In this document: one piece after another, positions 1 through 6,764 of the stretch
Layout: every line of letters begins with the position of its first letter
How positions within the stretch are numbered: the first letter of the stretch is position 1
Source: Anaerolineales bacterium
GTDB taxonomy: Bacteria; Chloroflexota; Anaerolineae; Anaerolineales; Villigracilaceae
Direction of reading: 5' to 3'
NCBI GenBank assembly: GCA_016928525.1
Contig: JAFGKO010000187.1
Location: 1-11,205 of the forward strand
Length of the DNA stretch: 11,205 bases
Program-made: the position numbers and the translations under genes
The notes under the pieces: model-generated
Databases searched by the model: none
Seen by the model: the letters and a program-made list of their open reading frames with translations, nothing else
Told to the model about the DNA's origin: nothing

Positions 1-1
1 C

Positions 2-889
2 CTGCGCTATGACCTGGCCATGTTTGTGTTGTACTATAACAAACCGCTCATGGATGAGTTCGGTTACACCGTGCCCACCACATGGGAGGAGTATCAGGAA
101 TTCAGTGACAAGGTGGCCGCGGAACACCCTGGCTATTACTTGGGAACCTGGGGTGATGGCTGGACATACATCAGCTATTTTGATGCCAGCGGCTGCCCCT
201 CACATGAGTTGGTCAATGACTCCGAGATCAAGATCGATATGACAGACCCGCGCTGCGTACGCGCCGCGAAGTTGGTCGACCACATGCTAGACAATGGTAC
301 GATGTTCAATACCGATTATTTCAGCGCTGAATTTGCCGCAGTCGTCTCGGATAACAAACTGCTGGCGATGCCCGGACCAGCCTGGATGTTCGGCGTCTTC
401 GGCGGCAACGAAAACAGCTCCTGGTATAAGACGTCTGACAAGCAACTCGGGGTTGCCAATCCACTGAAGTGGAAAGATGATGAGAAGGCTATCACTCCGG
501 CTATGGGTGGTGCGGCTTGGACTGTCTCAAGCCATACGAAGAATCCCAAACTGGCTGTGGACTTTATCCAGTGGGTCACCACCGACCCGGATTTCTGGGC
601 AGGGACCACCAATTTCCCGGCCTACAAACCCATCCAGAATCTGTTCCAGGATTCAATGAAGACCAACGCCCTCTTCGCCAACGATCCCTTCCCGGTCTAC
701 CAGCAGGCTGCCACCGATATTGGGCCATTGGACAAGTGGCCACGCTTTGACCTCATTGCCCCATTGAGCGAGGCTGTCAGGACGGGGTTGCAGGAAGACA
801 GGTCGGTTGAATCGATTCTGCCTGATGTGGCAGACAAGCTGGCACCGCTGGCGGAAGCGCAGGGGTACCAGGTCGAAGTAACAAAGTAG
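2..889 (+). CDS. CUT1-family sugar ABC transporter substrate-binding protein, C-terminal part
   Basis: This gene is cut by the window start; the open frame runs from base 2 without a start, giving 295 visible residues. It is the extracytoplasmic sugar-binding component of a CUT1 (MalE/UgpB-like) importer. The segment around YNKPLMDEFGY followed by PTTWEEYQEF is the typical 'YNK..fe..G...PpTTWeE' motif of solute-binding protein family 1. Further on come PGPAWMFGVFGG, AMGGAAWTVSSHTKNPKLAV and DFIQWVTTDPDF, which match the ligand-cleft and hinge part of that family, where aromatic residues stack on sugars. The lipoprotein signal expected at the N-terminus is outside the window. The gene ends with two stop codons in a row (TAG TAG). 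Two permease genes follow after 144 bases, so this is the first visible gene of an importer operon. The ligand cannot be told from sequence alone; the neighbouring glycosidases suggest an alpha-linked oligosaccharide. Confidence 0.93.
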   Translation: MRYDLAMFVLYYNKPLMDEFGYTVPTTWEEYQEFSDKVAAEHPGYYLGTWGDGWTYISYFDASGCPSHELVNDSEIKIDMTDPRCVRAAKLVDHMLDNGTMFNTDYFSAEFAAVVSDNKLLAMPGPAWMFGVFGGNENSSWYKTSDKQLGVANPLKWKDDEKAITPAMGGAAWTVSSHTKNPKLAVDFIQWVTTDPDFWAGTTNFPAYKPIQNLFQDSMKTNALFANDPFPVYQQAATDIGPLDKWPRFDLIAPLSEAVRTGLQEDRSVESILPDVADKLAPLAEAQGYQVEVTK

Positions 890-908
890 TAGTATATTAG
901 CAAAACGT

Positions 909-928
909 GAGATAGTCTCCAGACTCTC
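909..928 (+). other. Small inverted repeat after the binding-protein gene
   Basis: GAG-AT-AGTCT followed by CC and AGACT-CTC forms a short imperfect hairpin 20 bases downstream of the binding-protein stop. It has no T-run, so it is not a classical terminator. It may protect the 3' end of the upstream message together with the larger stem-loop that follows. The functional reading is inference. Confidence 0.35.
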
Positions 929-943
929 CCATGTATAGGTGAA

Positions 944-990
944 GGCGGGGTGCGTCTCGGGTAGGTAGATTCTCAGAAATGCGCCCCGCC
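944..990 (+). promoter_or_regulatory. GC-rich stem-loop between binding-protein and permease genes
   Basis: GGCGGGGTGCGT (944-955) pairs with ATGCGCCCCGCC (979-990) over 12 positions, 10 Watson-Crick and 2 G-U, around a 23-base loop. It is followed by pyrimidine-rich sequence (CTCCATCTTCTTTC) but no true T-run. Such a hairpin between a sugar-binding-protein gene and its permease genes is known in mal-type operons to stabilise the upstream message or terminate part of transcription, so that binding protein is made in excess. That role here is inference; the pairing is read directly. An independent promoter for the permeases is not obvious. Confidence 0.7.
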
Positions 991-1020
991 CTCCATCTTC
1001 TTTCTGGAATGATGCAGTCC

Positions 1021-1027
1021 AAAGGAG
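1021..1027 (+). promoter_or_regulatory. Ribosome binding site for a TTG start
   Basis: AAAGGAG sits six bases before the TTG at 1034. It is a strong Shine-Dalgarno match and is the reason for accepting TTG as the start of the first permease; there is no ATG or GTG nearby in frame that would keep the short cytoplasmic N-terminus. Confidence 0.75.
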
Positions 1028-1033
1028 TTTTCC

Positions 1034-1990
1034 TTGACTAATCAAACGGCATCCCTCCCTTCTTTGCCTTTGGCGGACAAGCCGCGCGCCACAAGTACTT
1101 CCCGCCGGCGGCACTTGATTGCCTATCTGTTCGTCCTGCCATATATCCTGGTCATGTTGGCTTTTGGTCTTGGTCCAGGTCTGTATGCCCTGTTGATCAG
1201 TTTCGCTGATTTCAGCCTCGGTGTGCCGCGCTATTTTGCAGCGGGATTTAGTAACTATCTGGCCGTTTTCAATGATTTTCGCTTCAATTTTACTTTTGTC
1301 AATATCGCGAAGTTCCTGGTGATCTCGGTGCCGCTTGGGATCGCCATGGTCGTCATACTGGCAATCTTGTTGCAAATGCGGCCTGGACGGTTGACAACAG
1401 CCTTACGCACGCTCTATTTCATATCTGGCGCAGTGACGGGGCCTGTGTTGGTGTTGGTTATGATTTTCATGCTGGATCCCAGTATCAGTCCCTTTCAGGC
1501 TCTTCTTAAAGGTATGGGCTTCGAGTTGCTCAATGATGTGATCTATCCGGGCAGCTTGCCTGTGCTCTTCACCCTCGTTGGTTTTTTTTCCGGGGCAGGT
1601 ATGTGGATTGCAATCCAGTATGGCGCGCTGGAAGCGATACCCACTGAAGTCATAGAAGCAGCCACCATTGACGGCGCCAATGCATGGCAAAAAGCGCTGC
1701 TCATCAAATTTCCGCTCATTCGCCCTTATATCATTTATCAATTCATTCTGATCTTCGCCGGGAATGTGCAATTATTCGTGGAACCACAGATTTTGGGCGG
1801 CGGCAACAACCTCGGCGTTGGCGGGAATGTACCAGCGGTCTGGTCGCCGAACCAATTGGCCTACAACTTCGCCTTTGAAATGGGAAATTTTGGCGCTGCT
1901 TCTGCGCTTTCGCTGTTTATGTTGGTAATTGGGTTAGGGGCCGCCTACCTGGTCATTCGTTGGACCGGCTTTTTCAATATTGAGAACTAA
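1034..1990 (+). CDS. CUT1 sugar ABC transporter permease (MalF/UgpA type)
   Basis: An integral membrane permease of 318 residues that forms half of the transport channel of a sugar importer. After a basic, Ser/Thr-rich cytoplasmic start (residues 1-27) there are about six hydrophobic segments, near residues 29-56, 87-113, 122-147, 173-195, 231-250 and 288-306. The EAA loop that docks onto the ATPase is clear: EAATIDGANAWQK at 208-220 followed by IKFPLIRP, with the conserved Gly214 and Pro227. Length and layout match the MalF/UgpA class (binding-protein-dependent transport inner membrane component) without the large MalF periplasmic loop. The start is TTG with a strong ribosome site. The second permease follows after a 12-base gap, so the two are translated as a pair. 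Substrate unknown; assignment to family is firm. Confidence 0.95.
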   Translation: MTNQTASLPSLPLADKPRATSTSRRRHLIAYLFVLPYILVMLAFGLGPGLYALLISFADFSLGVPRYFAAGFSNYLAVFNDFRFNFTFVNIAKFLVISVPLGIAMVVILAILLQMRPGRLTTALRTLYFISGAVTGPVLVLVMIFMLDPSISPFQALLKGMGFELLNDVIYPGSLPVLFTLVGFFSGAGMWIAIQYGALEAIPTEVIEAATIDGANAWQKALLIKFPLIRPYIIYQFILIFAGNVQLFVEPQILGGGNNLGVGGNVPAVWSPNQLAYNFAFEMGNFGAASALSLFMLVIGLGAAYLVIRWTGFFNIEN

Positions 1991-2002
1991 GGAGAGTGAC
2001 GC

Positions 2003-2965
2003 ATGTCTAAAATTGGTACCCCGCGCCCAGATTCTCGCCCGACTCTCCTGCAAAGATGGAAGCATTTTCGGATAAGAACAGTTGGCGATACAGGAATTTT
2101 GGGTTTTGGCTTGCGCTGGGGGGTGTTGTTGCTCTTCGCTGCATATTTCTTTGTTCCCATACTCTGGCTCGTGTTGGCGACTTCCAAAAGTGCACCGCAG
2201 CTTCTTGAGCTGAAACCTCTGGCATTTGGCTCGTTCGAGCGTATTCAGGAAGCATGGCGGAGAATTATCGAGTATCAGAATGGCGAAGTATTGCTGTGGG
2301 CGTCCAATTCTATCCGCTACGCGTTATGGGCGCTAACCTTGTCCCTGGCTACCAGCATTCCGGCGGGCTACATTCTGGCTGTTGCGCGGTTTCCGGGCCG
2401 CCGCCTGTTGCTTTGGTTGACATTGGTTACCATGTTGCTGCCGCCCTCGGCTCTGGTACTGCCAATGTTTATGGAGCTGAATCTGTTCCGTTTGATCAAC
2501 ACCCAATGGGCTGTCATTTTGCCGTCAGCCTTTTTTCCGTTCGGCACATACCTGACCTATATCTATTACGCTTCCAGCCTGCCGTCAGAACTGCTTGACG
2601 CGGCGCGGGTAGACGGTTGTTCTGAAGCGCAATTGTTCTGGCATATTGCTTTGCCGCTCGCCACCCCAGTGCTGGGCTTGCTGGCATTTATCAATTTCAC
2701 CACGAATTGGAACAATTTCTTCGGCCCCTATGTTTTGTTGAATGACGATAGGCTTTTCAACCTGCCGGTCGGGATTCAGCAATTTGTCGCGGCGACTTCC
2801 GCCCTCCGTCCCGGATTCAACCCCAGCCCCGGCGTGATGGTCGGCTATCAACAAGCCGAAGCCGCCTTGTTCGGGCTGATCATGGTAGTGCCTGTGGCGA
2901 TTGTATTTCTGTTCGCTCAACGCTATGTCATTGGGGGAGCCTTTACTGGTTCTGTAAAAGGGTGA
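2003..2965 (+). CDS. CUT1 sugar ABC transporter permease (MalG/UgpE type)
   Basis: The second membrane permease of the importer, 320 residues. Hydrophobic segments lie near residues 36-60, 100-127, 136-157, 167-188, 220-236 and 285-305. The EAA loop reads LDAARVDGCSEAQLFWHIALPLATP (198-222 region), with Asp204-Gly205 and Pro218 at the conserved places, and the C-terminus ends in a short GGAFTGSVKG tail, which is typical of MalG-like proteins (the family often ends G.t.GavKG). The ribosome site GGAGAG lies directly after the stop of the preceding permease, 6-7 bases before the ATG. No ATP-binding subunit of the CUT1 class is encoded nearby, so a shared MsmK/UgpC-type ATPase elsewhere in the genome is expected (inference). 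Confidence 0.95.
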   Translation: MSKIGTPRPDSRPTLLQRWKHFRIRTVGDTGILGFGLRWGVLLLFAAYFFVPILWLVLATSKSAPQLLELKPLAFGSFERIQEAWRRIIEYQNGEVLLWASNSIRYALWALTLSLATSIPAGYILAVARFPGRRLLLWLTLVTMLLPPSALVLPMFMELNLFRLINTQWAVILPSAFFPFGTYLTYIYYASSLPSELLDAARVDGCSEAQLFWHIALPLATPVLGLLAFINFTTNWNNFFGPYVLLNDDRLFNLPVGIQQFVAATSALRPGFNPSPGVMVGYQQAEAALFGLIMVVPVAIVFLFAQRYVIGGAFTGSVKG

Positions 2966-2985
2966 GGTAAAATACAAGGTTTGAG

Positions 2986-3177
2986 TTGTCTGTGAATCTT
3001 TATTTCCCCATATCCCGATATCATTTTGACGATATGCGGATTGAAGAAGGATCGGACAAATTCAGTTTGGATGTGCTATCCAGTTTTTTCCATGAAAGAA
3101 GAAGGCATACTGTGAACTCAGCGTTCAATATGCACGATTTCGCTTTCATCGAAAATGTGTATTTCAATGATGTATAA
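2986..3177 (+). pseudogene. Internally deleted remnant of a GH36 gene (63-codon open frame)
   Basis: This short frame begins TTG 20 bases after the permease stop and is a second, broken copy of the start of the GH36 gene at 4503. Its first 60 bases match 4503-4562 at 51 positions; the proteins read MSVNLYFPISRYHFDDMRIE against MSANLYVPISRYLFGDLWIE. The next 45 bases (3046-3090) match 4938-4982 at 36 positions (EGSDKFSLDVLSSF against DGSEEFSLEMLSSF). Thus codons 21-145 of the paralogue, 375 bases, are missing in frame. The last 28 codons may contain further scraps of the same protein (ERRRHT against AEGRHT at 187-192; FAFIE against FAAIE), but this is weak. All catalytic parts of GH36 are absent. 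The ribosome site is poor (AAGGT). Most likely decay of a tandem duplicate; a translated small protein cannot be excluded. Confidence 0.75.
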
Positions 3178-3249
3178 CCCAACCAGGAGAAGCCGCGTTC
3201 TGGCGGTGGCATTCCGCCCAGGTTTCAATCTAAATTCAAAGGGTCTTTC

Positions 3250-4458
3250 ATGAGAGAACTTCTATATGGTGCTTTAATGTTATGCCTCACAACACTTTTG
3301 CCAGCTTGCGCTCGAACCAATCCCATCTCTACGAAACCAGCCCCATCGGCGACTTCTGGCATGCGGCCCTTACCAACAGTCAATGTTGATCTCACAGTTT
3401 CTGCGATGCCAGCCTCACCGACCGATTCTGGCCTGCTACTCTCTCCGGAGGTCAACGCTGATCGAACAGTTACCTTACGGCTGAGTGCCGCCAATGTAAC
3501 CAGCGTAACCGCATCAGGGGACTTCGGCAATCTCATCTTGACGAAAGATGCGCAAAATATCTGGTCCGCAACTACCGAGCCTCTGGTGCCTGCCATCTAC
3601 ATCTACGCCTTTAATGTGGACGGCGTGCAAATGGCTGATCCAAACAATCCAGATAACAAAGGTATCTCTGAATCTCTCTTTACGGTTCCAGGCAATCCGC
3701 CCATGCCGTGGGAACTGCGCAATGTCCCCCATGGGCACATTACGCAGGTTCTCTACTTCTCCCAGGTTTTCAACTCTCAGCGCCGCTATTTTGTTTATAC
3801 GCCTCCAGGCTACGATGAAGCTACCAATAACCTGCCCGTGCTTTACCTGTTGCATGGTTATTTCGATAATGATTCTGCATGGACCACCGTCGGGAAAGCT
3901 AATCTCATCGCCGACAATCTGTTGGCTGATGGCAAAATCAAGCCCATGCTCATTGTCATGCCGTACGGGCAACTCAACAGCCGCGTCACAATAGACAAGG
4001 CTCTCGATGCTGATTTCCAGCAACAGTACGAAGAGCAGCTTCTCACAGAGATCATTCCCGATGTCGAACAGACATTCCACGCGGCTCCGGACGCCAAACA
4101 CAGGGCCATGGCTGGTTTATCTATGGGCGGTTTTCAGGCGTCCGTTATTGGCATGAATCACCCTGAGACCTTTTCGACGGTCGGTATATGGAGTCCTGCC
4201 TTCTTCGGCGATCCAGACATTCTCCTCGCACGGCTTGCCGCTGCGCCAGATGATCTGAAGCGCTCATTTCTTTATGTTCATGTAGGTGTGGGCCAGCAGG
4301 ACTCACTTATCGGCGGCAGTTTTACGATTGACAAGTTTCTTACAGAACAGGATATCGATCACGAATTCATCCTTACTCCCGGAGAAGATCATACCTGGGT
4401 CCTCTGGCGTGGTTACCTTGTTGATTTCCTCCCCAAATTTTCTGCCGCCGCCCAATAA
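3250..4458 (+). CDS. Secreted lipoprotein esterase, feruloyl/acetyl-xylan esterase type (esterase D family)
   Basis: 402 residues. The N-terminus is a lipoprotein signal: MRELLYG, a hydrophobic core, then LLPAC with the lipid-attachment Cys at 20, followed by a Pro/Ser/Thr-rich linker to about residue 62. Residues ~63-145 (VTLRLSAANVTSVTASGDF ... YIYAFNVDGVQMADPNN) resemble the E-set/CBM48-like N-terminal domain found in front of many CE1 esterases. Residues ~170-402 are an alpha/beta hydrolase of the esterase D type (PF00756): RRYFVYTPPGYD, LPVLYLLHG, the nucleophile elbow GLSMGG (Ser291), a likely acid Asp351 in GVGQQDSL, and His381 in GEDHTWVLW. It should hydrolyse ester substituents (feruloyl or acetyl) on plant polysaccharide fragments at the outer face of the membrane. 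AAAGGG precedes the ATG by six bases. It lies between the GH36 remnant and the intact GH36 gene. Exact acyl substrate is not determined. Confidence 0.88.
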   Translation: MRELLYGALMLCLTTLLPACARTNPISTKPAPSATSGMRPLPTVNVDLTVSAMPASPTDSGLLLSPEVNADRTVTLRLSAANVTSVTASGDFGNLILTKDAQNIWSATTEPLVPAIYIYAFNVDGVQMADPNNPDNKGISESLFTVPGNPPMPWELRNVPHGHITQVLYFSQVFNSQRRYFVYTPPGYDEATNNLPVLYLLHGYFDNDSAWTTVGKANLIADNLLADGKIKPMLIVMPYGQLNSRVTIDKALDADFQQQYEEQLLTEIIPDVEQTFHAAPDAKHRAMAGLSMGGFQASVIGMNHPETFSTVGIWSPAFFGDPDILLARLAAAPDDLKRSFLYVHVGVGQQDSLIGGSFTIDKFLTEQDIDHEFILTPGEDHTWVLWRGYLVDFLPKFSAAAQ

Positions 4459-4502
4459 TGCACATCTCATTACGACCACTACTCGGTTAGGAAGAGAAGA
4501 AA

Positions 4503-6674
4503 TTGTCTGCGAATCTTTATGTCCCTATATCCAGGTATCTTTTTGGCGATTTGTGGATTGAATATGTAACGGAGTCGAGGTTTCGTACCGTTGGCCTTTT
4601 CCTTTATCCTGACAGCATGGCGGACAAGCTGGTAACACATCGCGAGTTCCTTCCCTGGAAACCCCAGGAATTTCCCGATATATTGGCGCAGGAACTTGAG
4701 TCACTTGTTCAGTTCAAGCTTGTGGGGGATTCGTTAAGTGGTTTCAGTCAGGGCATCACAATGCACAACAGTGATACTTTATCCAGCCTGCGATATTCCA
4801 GACAGGAGAAAATCCAGCAGGGCGATGAGACAGAGATAATAACCTACTTGAATTCTGAGCGGGGCTATACGTGTGAACATCACCTACGCTATTGCCAGGG
4901 GGATGATGCTCTCACCTTCTTCTCAACAATCCGAAATGATGGATCAGAAGAATTCAGCTTGGAAATGCTATCCAGTTTTTCGTTAGGGGGAATCACTCCT
5001 TTTGCCGCGGATGATGCCCCCAATCGCCTCCATTTTCATCGGTTTCGCAGTTTTTGGTCGGCGGAGGGGCGCCACACCAGTCAGCCAATCGAGGAACTTC
5101 ACCTGGAACGATCCTGGTCAGGGCATGGTGTTCGAGGCGAACGATTTGGACAGGTCGGCTCGATGCCTGTTCATGGTTATCATCCATTTGCAGCCATCGA
5201 AGACCGCGATGCAGGTGTTTTCTGGGGTGCCACTTTAGCTTGGGCGGGATCATGGCAAATGGAGTTATATCGCCGCGATGACCAGTTAAGTCTTTCGGGT
5301 GGGTTGGCTGACCGTGAGCTTGGTCATTGGTATAAAAAGCTACCTCCAGGCGAAACTTTCACCAGCCCTCTGGCTTATGTTACTACCGTCAAAGGGGATT
5401 TCGATGATCTATGCCAGCGCCTGACAGCGATGCAATCGAAGGCCGTTGAACAGGCACCAGACAGCGAACAAGCTTTGCCGGTCCTGATAAACGAATTCTG
5501 TACGACCTGGGGAAATCCAACGCATGAACGCGTTTGCGCCCTTGCCCGGCGATTGAAAGGCTCCGACGCAAGATATTTTGTTATAGATGCTGGCTGGTAT
5601 CGTGGCGAAAACGGCGATTGGAGTTTGAACCAGGGAGAATGGACGCCAAGCCCAGATCTATTCCCCGATGGGATCGCCGCCACTGCAAAATTCATCCGTG
5701 AGCAGGGATTGATCCCTGGGCTTTGGTTCGAATTCGAAGTGGTTGGCAGCCGATCGAATCTATTCAACCAGATGGTCGATCATTTTCTCAAACGGGATGG
5801 AATGCCTGTTATGGTAGGGCAGCGCCGGTTTTGGGATTTTCGAGACCCTTGGGTCCGCGATTATTTATTTGAGAAAGTGGTCCTCTTTCTGCGTAACAAC
5901 GGATTTGGCTACATTAAGGTGGATTACAACGAAACAATTGGTATTGGTGTTGACGGAGCCGAGTCTCTGGGTGAAGGGTTACGCCAGCATATTTTGTGTG
6001 TGCAGGATTTTTTCCGCCAGATGCGAAAAGAACTCCCCGACTTAGTAATCGAAGTCTGCGCTTCGGGCGGACATCGACTGGAACCTTCCATGATGGCGCT
6101 CGCCAGTATGGCTTCTTTTTCAGATGCGCACGAATCGCTCGAAATCCCGATTATTGCTGCCAATCTGCACCGCCTCATCCTACCAAGGCAATCCCAAGTT
6201 TGGGCAGTTTTACACGCCAGTGCTTCATCTCAGCGTTTGATATATTCCCTGGCTGCCGGCTTTCTGGGAAGGTTGTGCCTCTCCGGTGAAGTTGACGAGC
6301 TTAATGACAACCAATGGACACTCGTGCGAGAAATCATTCGCTTTTATGATCAGGTCGCGCCAATCATCAAGAATGGTAGGAGCAGGCTTTATCAGGAGAT
6401 TGGATTATCTTGGCAACACCCCCAAGGCGCACAGGCGGTTTTGCGCACTTCTACAGATAATAGCCAGGCTTTACTGGTGGCCCATTCATTCGCAAAGCCG
6501 TTGCCAGCCAAAATTATCGTTGACCTTCCTCCCGGAAATTGGCAGATAGTTAATACTTTACCAGGCACAAATATCGATTTGAAAATTGCTGGCAATAAAA
6601 TTGGCGTTCAATTTGCCGGGGAATTCGAAGGGTATGTCATCCATCTTGAAAAAAGCAATAAGGTAAGGCTTTGA
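4503..6674 (+). CDS. GH36 alpha-galactosidase-like glycoside hydrolase
   Basis: 723 residues, no signal peptide, hence cytoplasmic; length is normal for GH36 (about 700-740). Residues ~1-310 are the N-terminal beta-sandwich, ~325-620 the catalytic barrel, the rest a C-terminal beta domain. Barrel landmarks: NEFCTTWGNPT (330-340), FVIDAGWYRG with Asp362, LFPDGI, GLIPGLWFEFEVV, and IKVDYNE with the predicted nucleophile Asp474. The expected CxGGG element reads VCASGGHR (Cys519), and the acid/base is predicted as Asp541 in FSDAHES, where typical alpha-galactosidases read SDdTDa. It therefore belongs to a divergent GH36 branch. Retaining cleavage of terminal alpha-galactose (or alpha-GalNAc, also known in GH36) is expected. 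The start is TTG, supported by AGGA about ten bases upstream and by the remnant at 2986, which keeps the same TTG TCT start. The gene follows the esterase by 44 bases, probably in the same operon. Confidence 0.9.
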   Translation: MSANLYVPISRYLFGDLWIEYVTESRFRTVGLFLYPDSMADKLVTHREFLPWKPQEFPDILAQELESLVQFKLVGDSLSGFSQGITMHNSDTLSSLRYSRQEKIQQGDETEIITYLNSERGYTCEHHLRYCQGDDALTFFSTIRNDGSEEFSLEMLSSFSLGGITPFAADDAPNRLHFHRFRSFWSAEGRHTSQPIEELHLERSWSGHGVRGERFGQVGSMPVHGYHPFAAIEDRDAGVFWGATLAWAGSWQMELYRRDDQLSLSGGLADRELGHWYKKLPPGETFTSPLAYVTTVKGDFDDLCQRLTAMQSKAVEQAPDSEQALPVLINEFCTTWGNPTHERVCALARRLKGSDARYFVIDAGWYRGENGDWSLNQGEWTPSPDLFPDGIAATAKFIREQGLIPGLWFEFEVVGSRSNLFNQMVDHFLKRDGMPVMVGQRRFWDFRDPWVRDYLFEKVVLFLRNNGFGYIKVDYNETIGIGVDGAESLGEGLRQHILCVQDFFRQMRKELPDLVIEVCASGGHRLEPSMMALASMASFSDAHESLEIPIIAANLHRLILPRQSQVWAVLHASASSQRLIYSLAAGFLGRLCLSGEVDELNDNQWTLVREIIRFYDQVAPIIKNGRSRLYQEIGLSWQHPQGAQAVLRTSTDNSQALLVAHSFAKPLPAKIIVDLPPGNWQIVNTLPGTNIDLKIAGNKIGVQFAGEFEGYVIHLEKSNKVRL

Positions 6675-6764
6675 GCGACCCTTGTGAACTACCAGGCGAG
6701 TGATTGGCAGTATTTGAGGCCAAGATCCCCAAAATCATCATAACTTGAAAAGGTAATAATATCT

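Noticed and set aside
653..1375. Long antisense open frame of 240 codons
   Set aside because: It runs opposite to the end of the binding-protein gene, the stem-loop and the permease start; it is rich in Gln, Arg and His, with no recognisable domain, and is explained by the codon pattern of the sense genes.
3202..3218. GGCGG/CCGCC hairpin upstream of the esterase
   Set aside because: Only five pairs and no T-run after it; not enough for a terminator.
3204..3234. Translation AVAFRPGFNL resembling the permease segment SALRPGFNPSP
   Set aside because: Too short to be a permease remnant; no matching sequence on either side, so most likely chance.
3514..4101. Antisense open frame of 195 codons inside the esterase gene
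   Set aside because: It lies wholly opposite a well-supported esterase with catalytic residues and has no recognisable motif.
2986..4562. Assembly artefact as the cause of the repeated GH36 start
   Set aside because: The two copies differ at 15-20% of positions in the aligned blocks, which an assembly duplication would not produce.
6704..6723. TTGGC/GCCAA hairpin between GH36 and GH31
   Set aside because: Five pairs with a ten-base loop and no T-run; not convincing as terminator or regulatory element.
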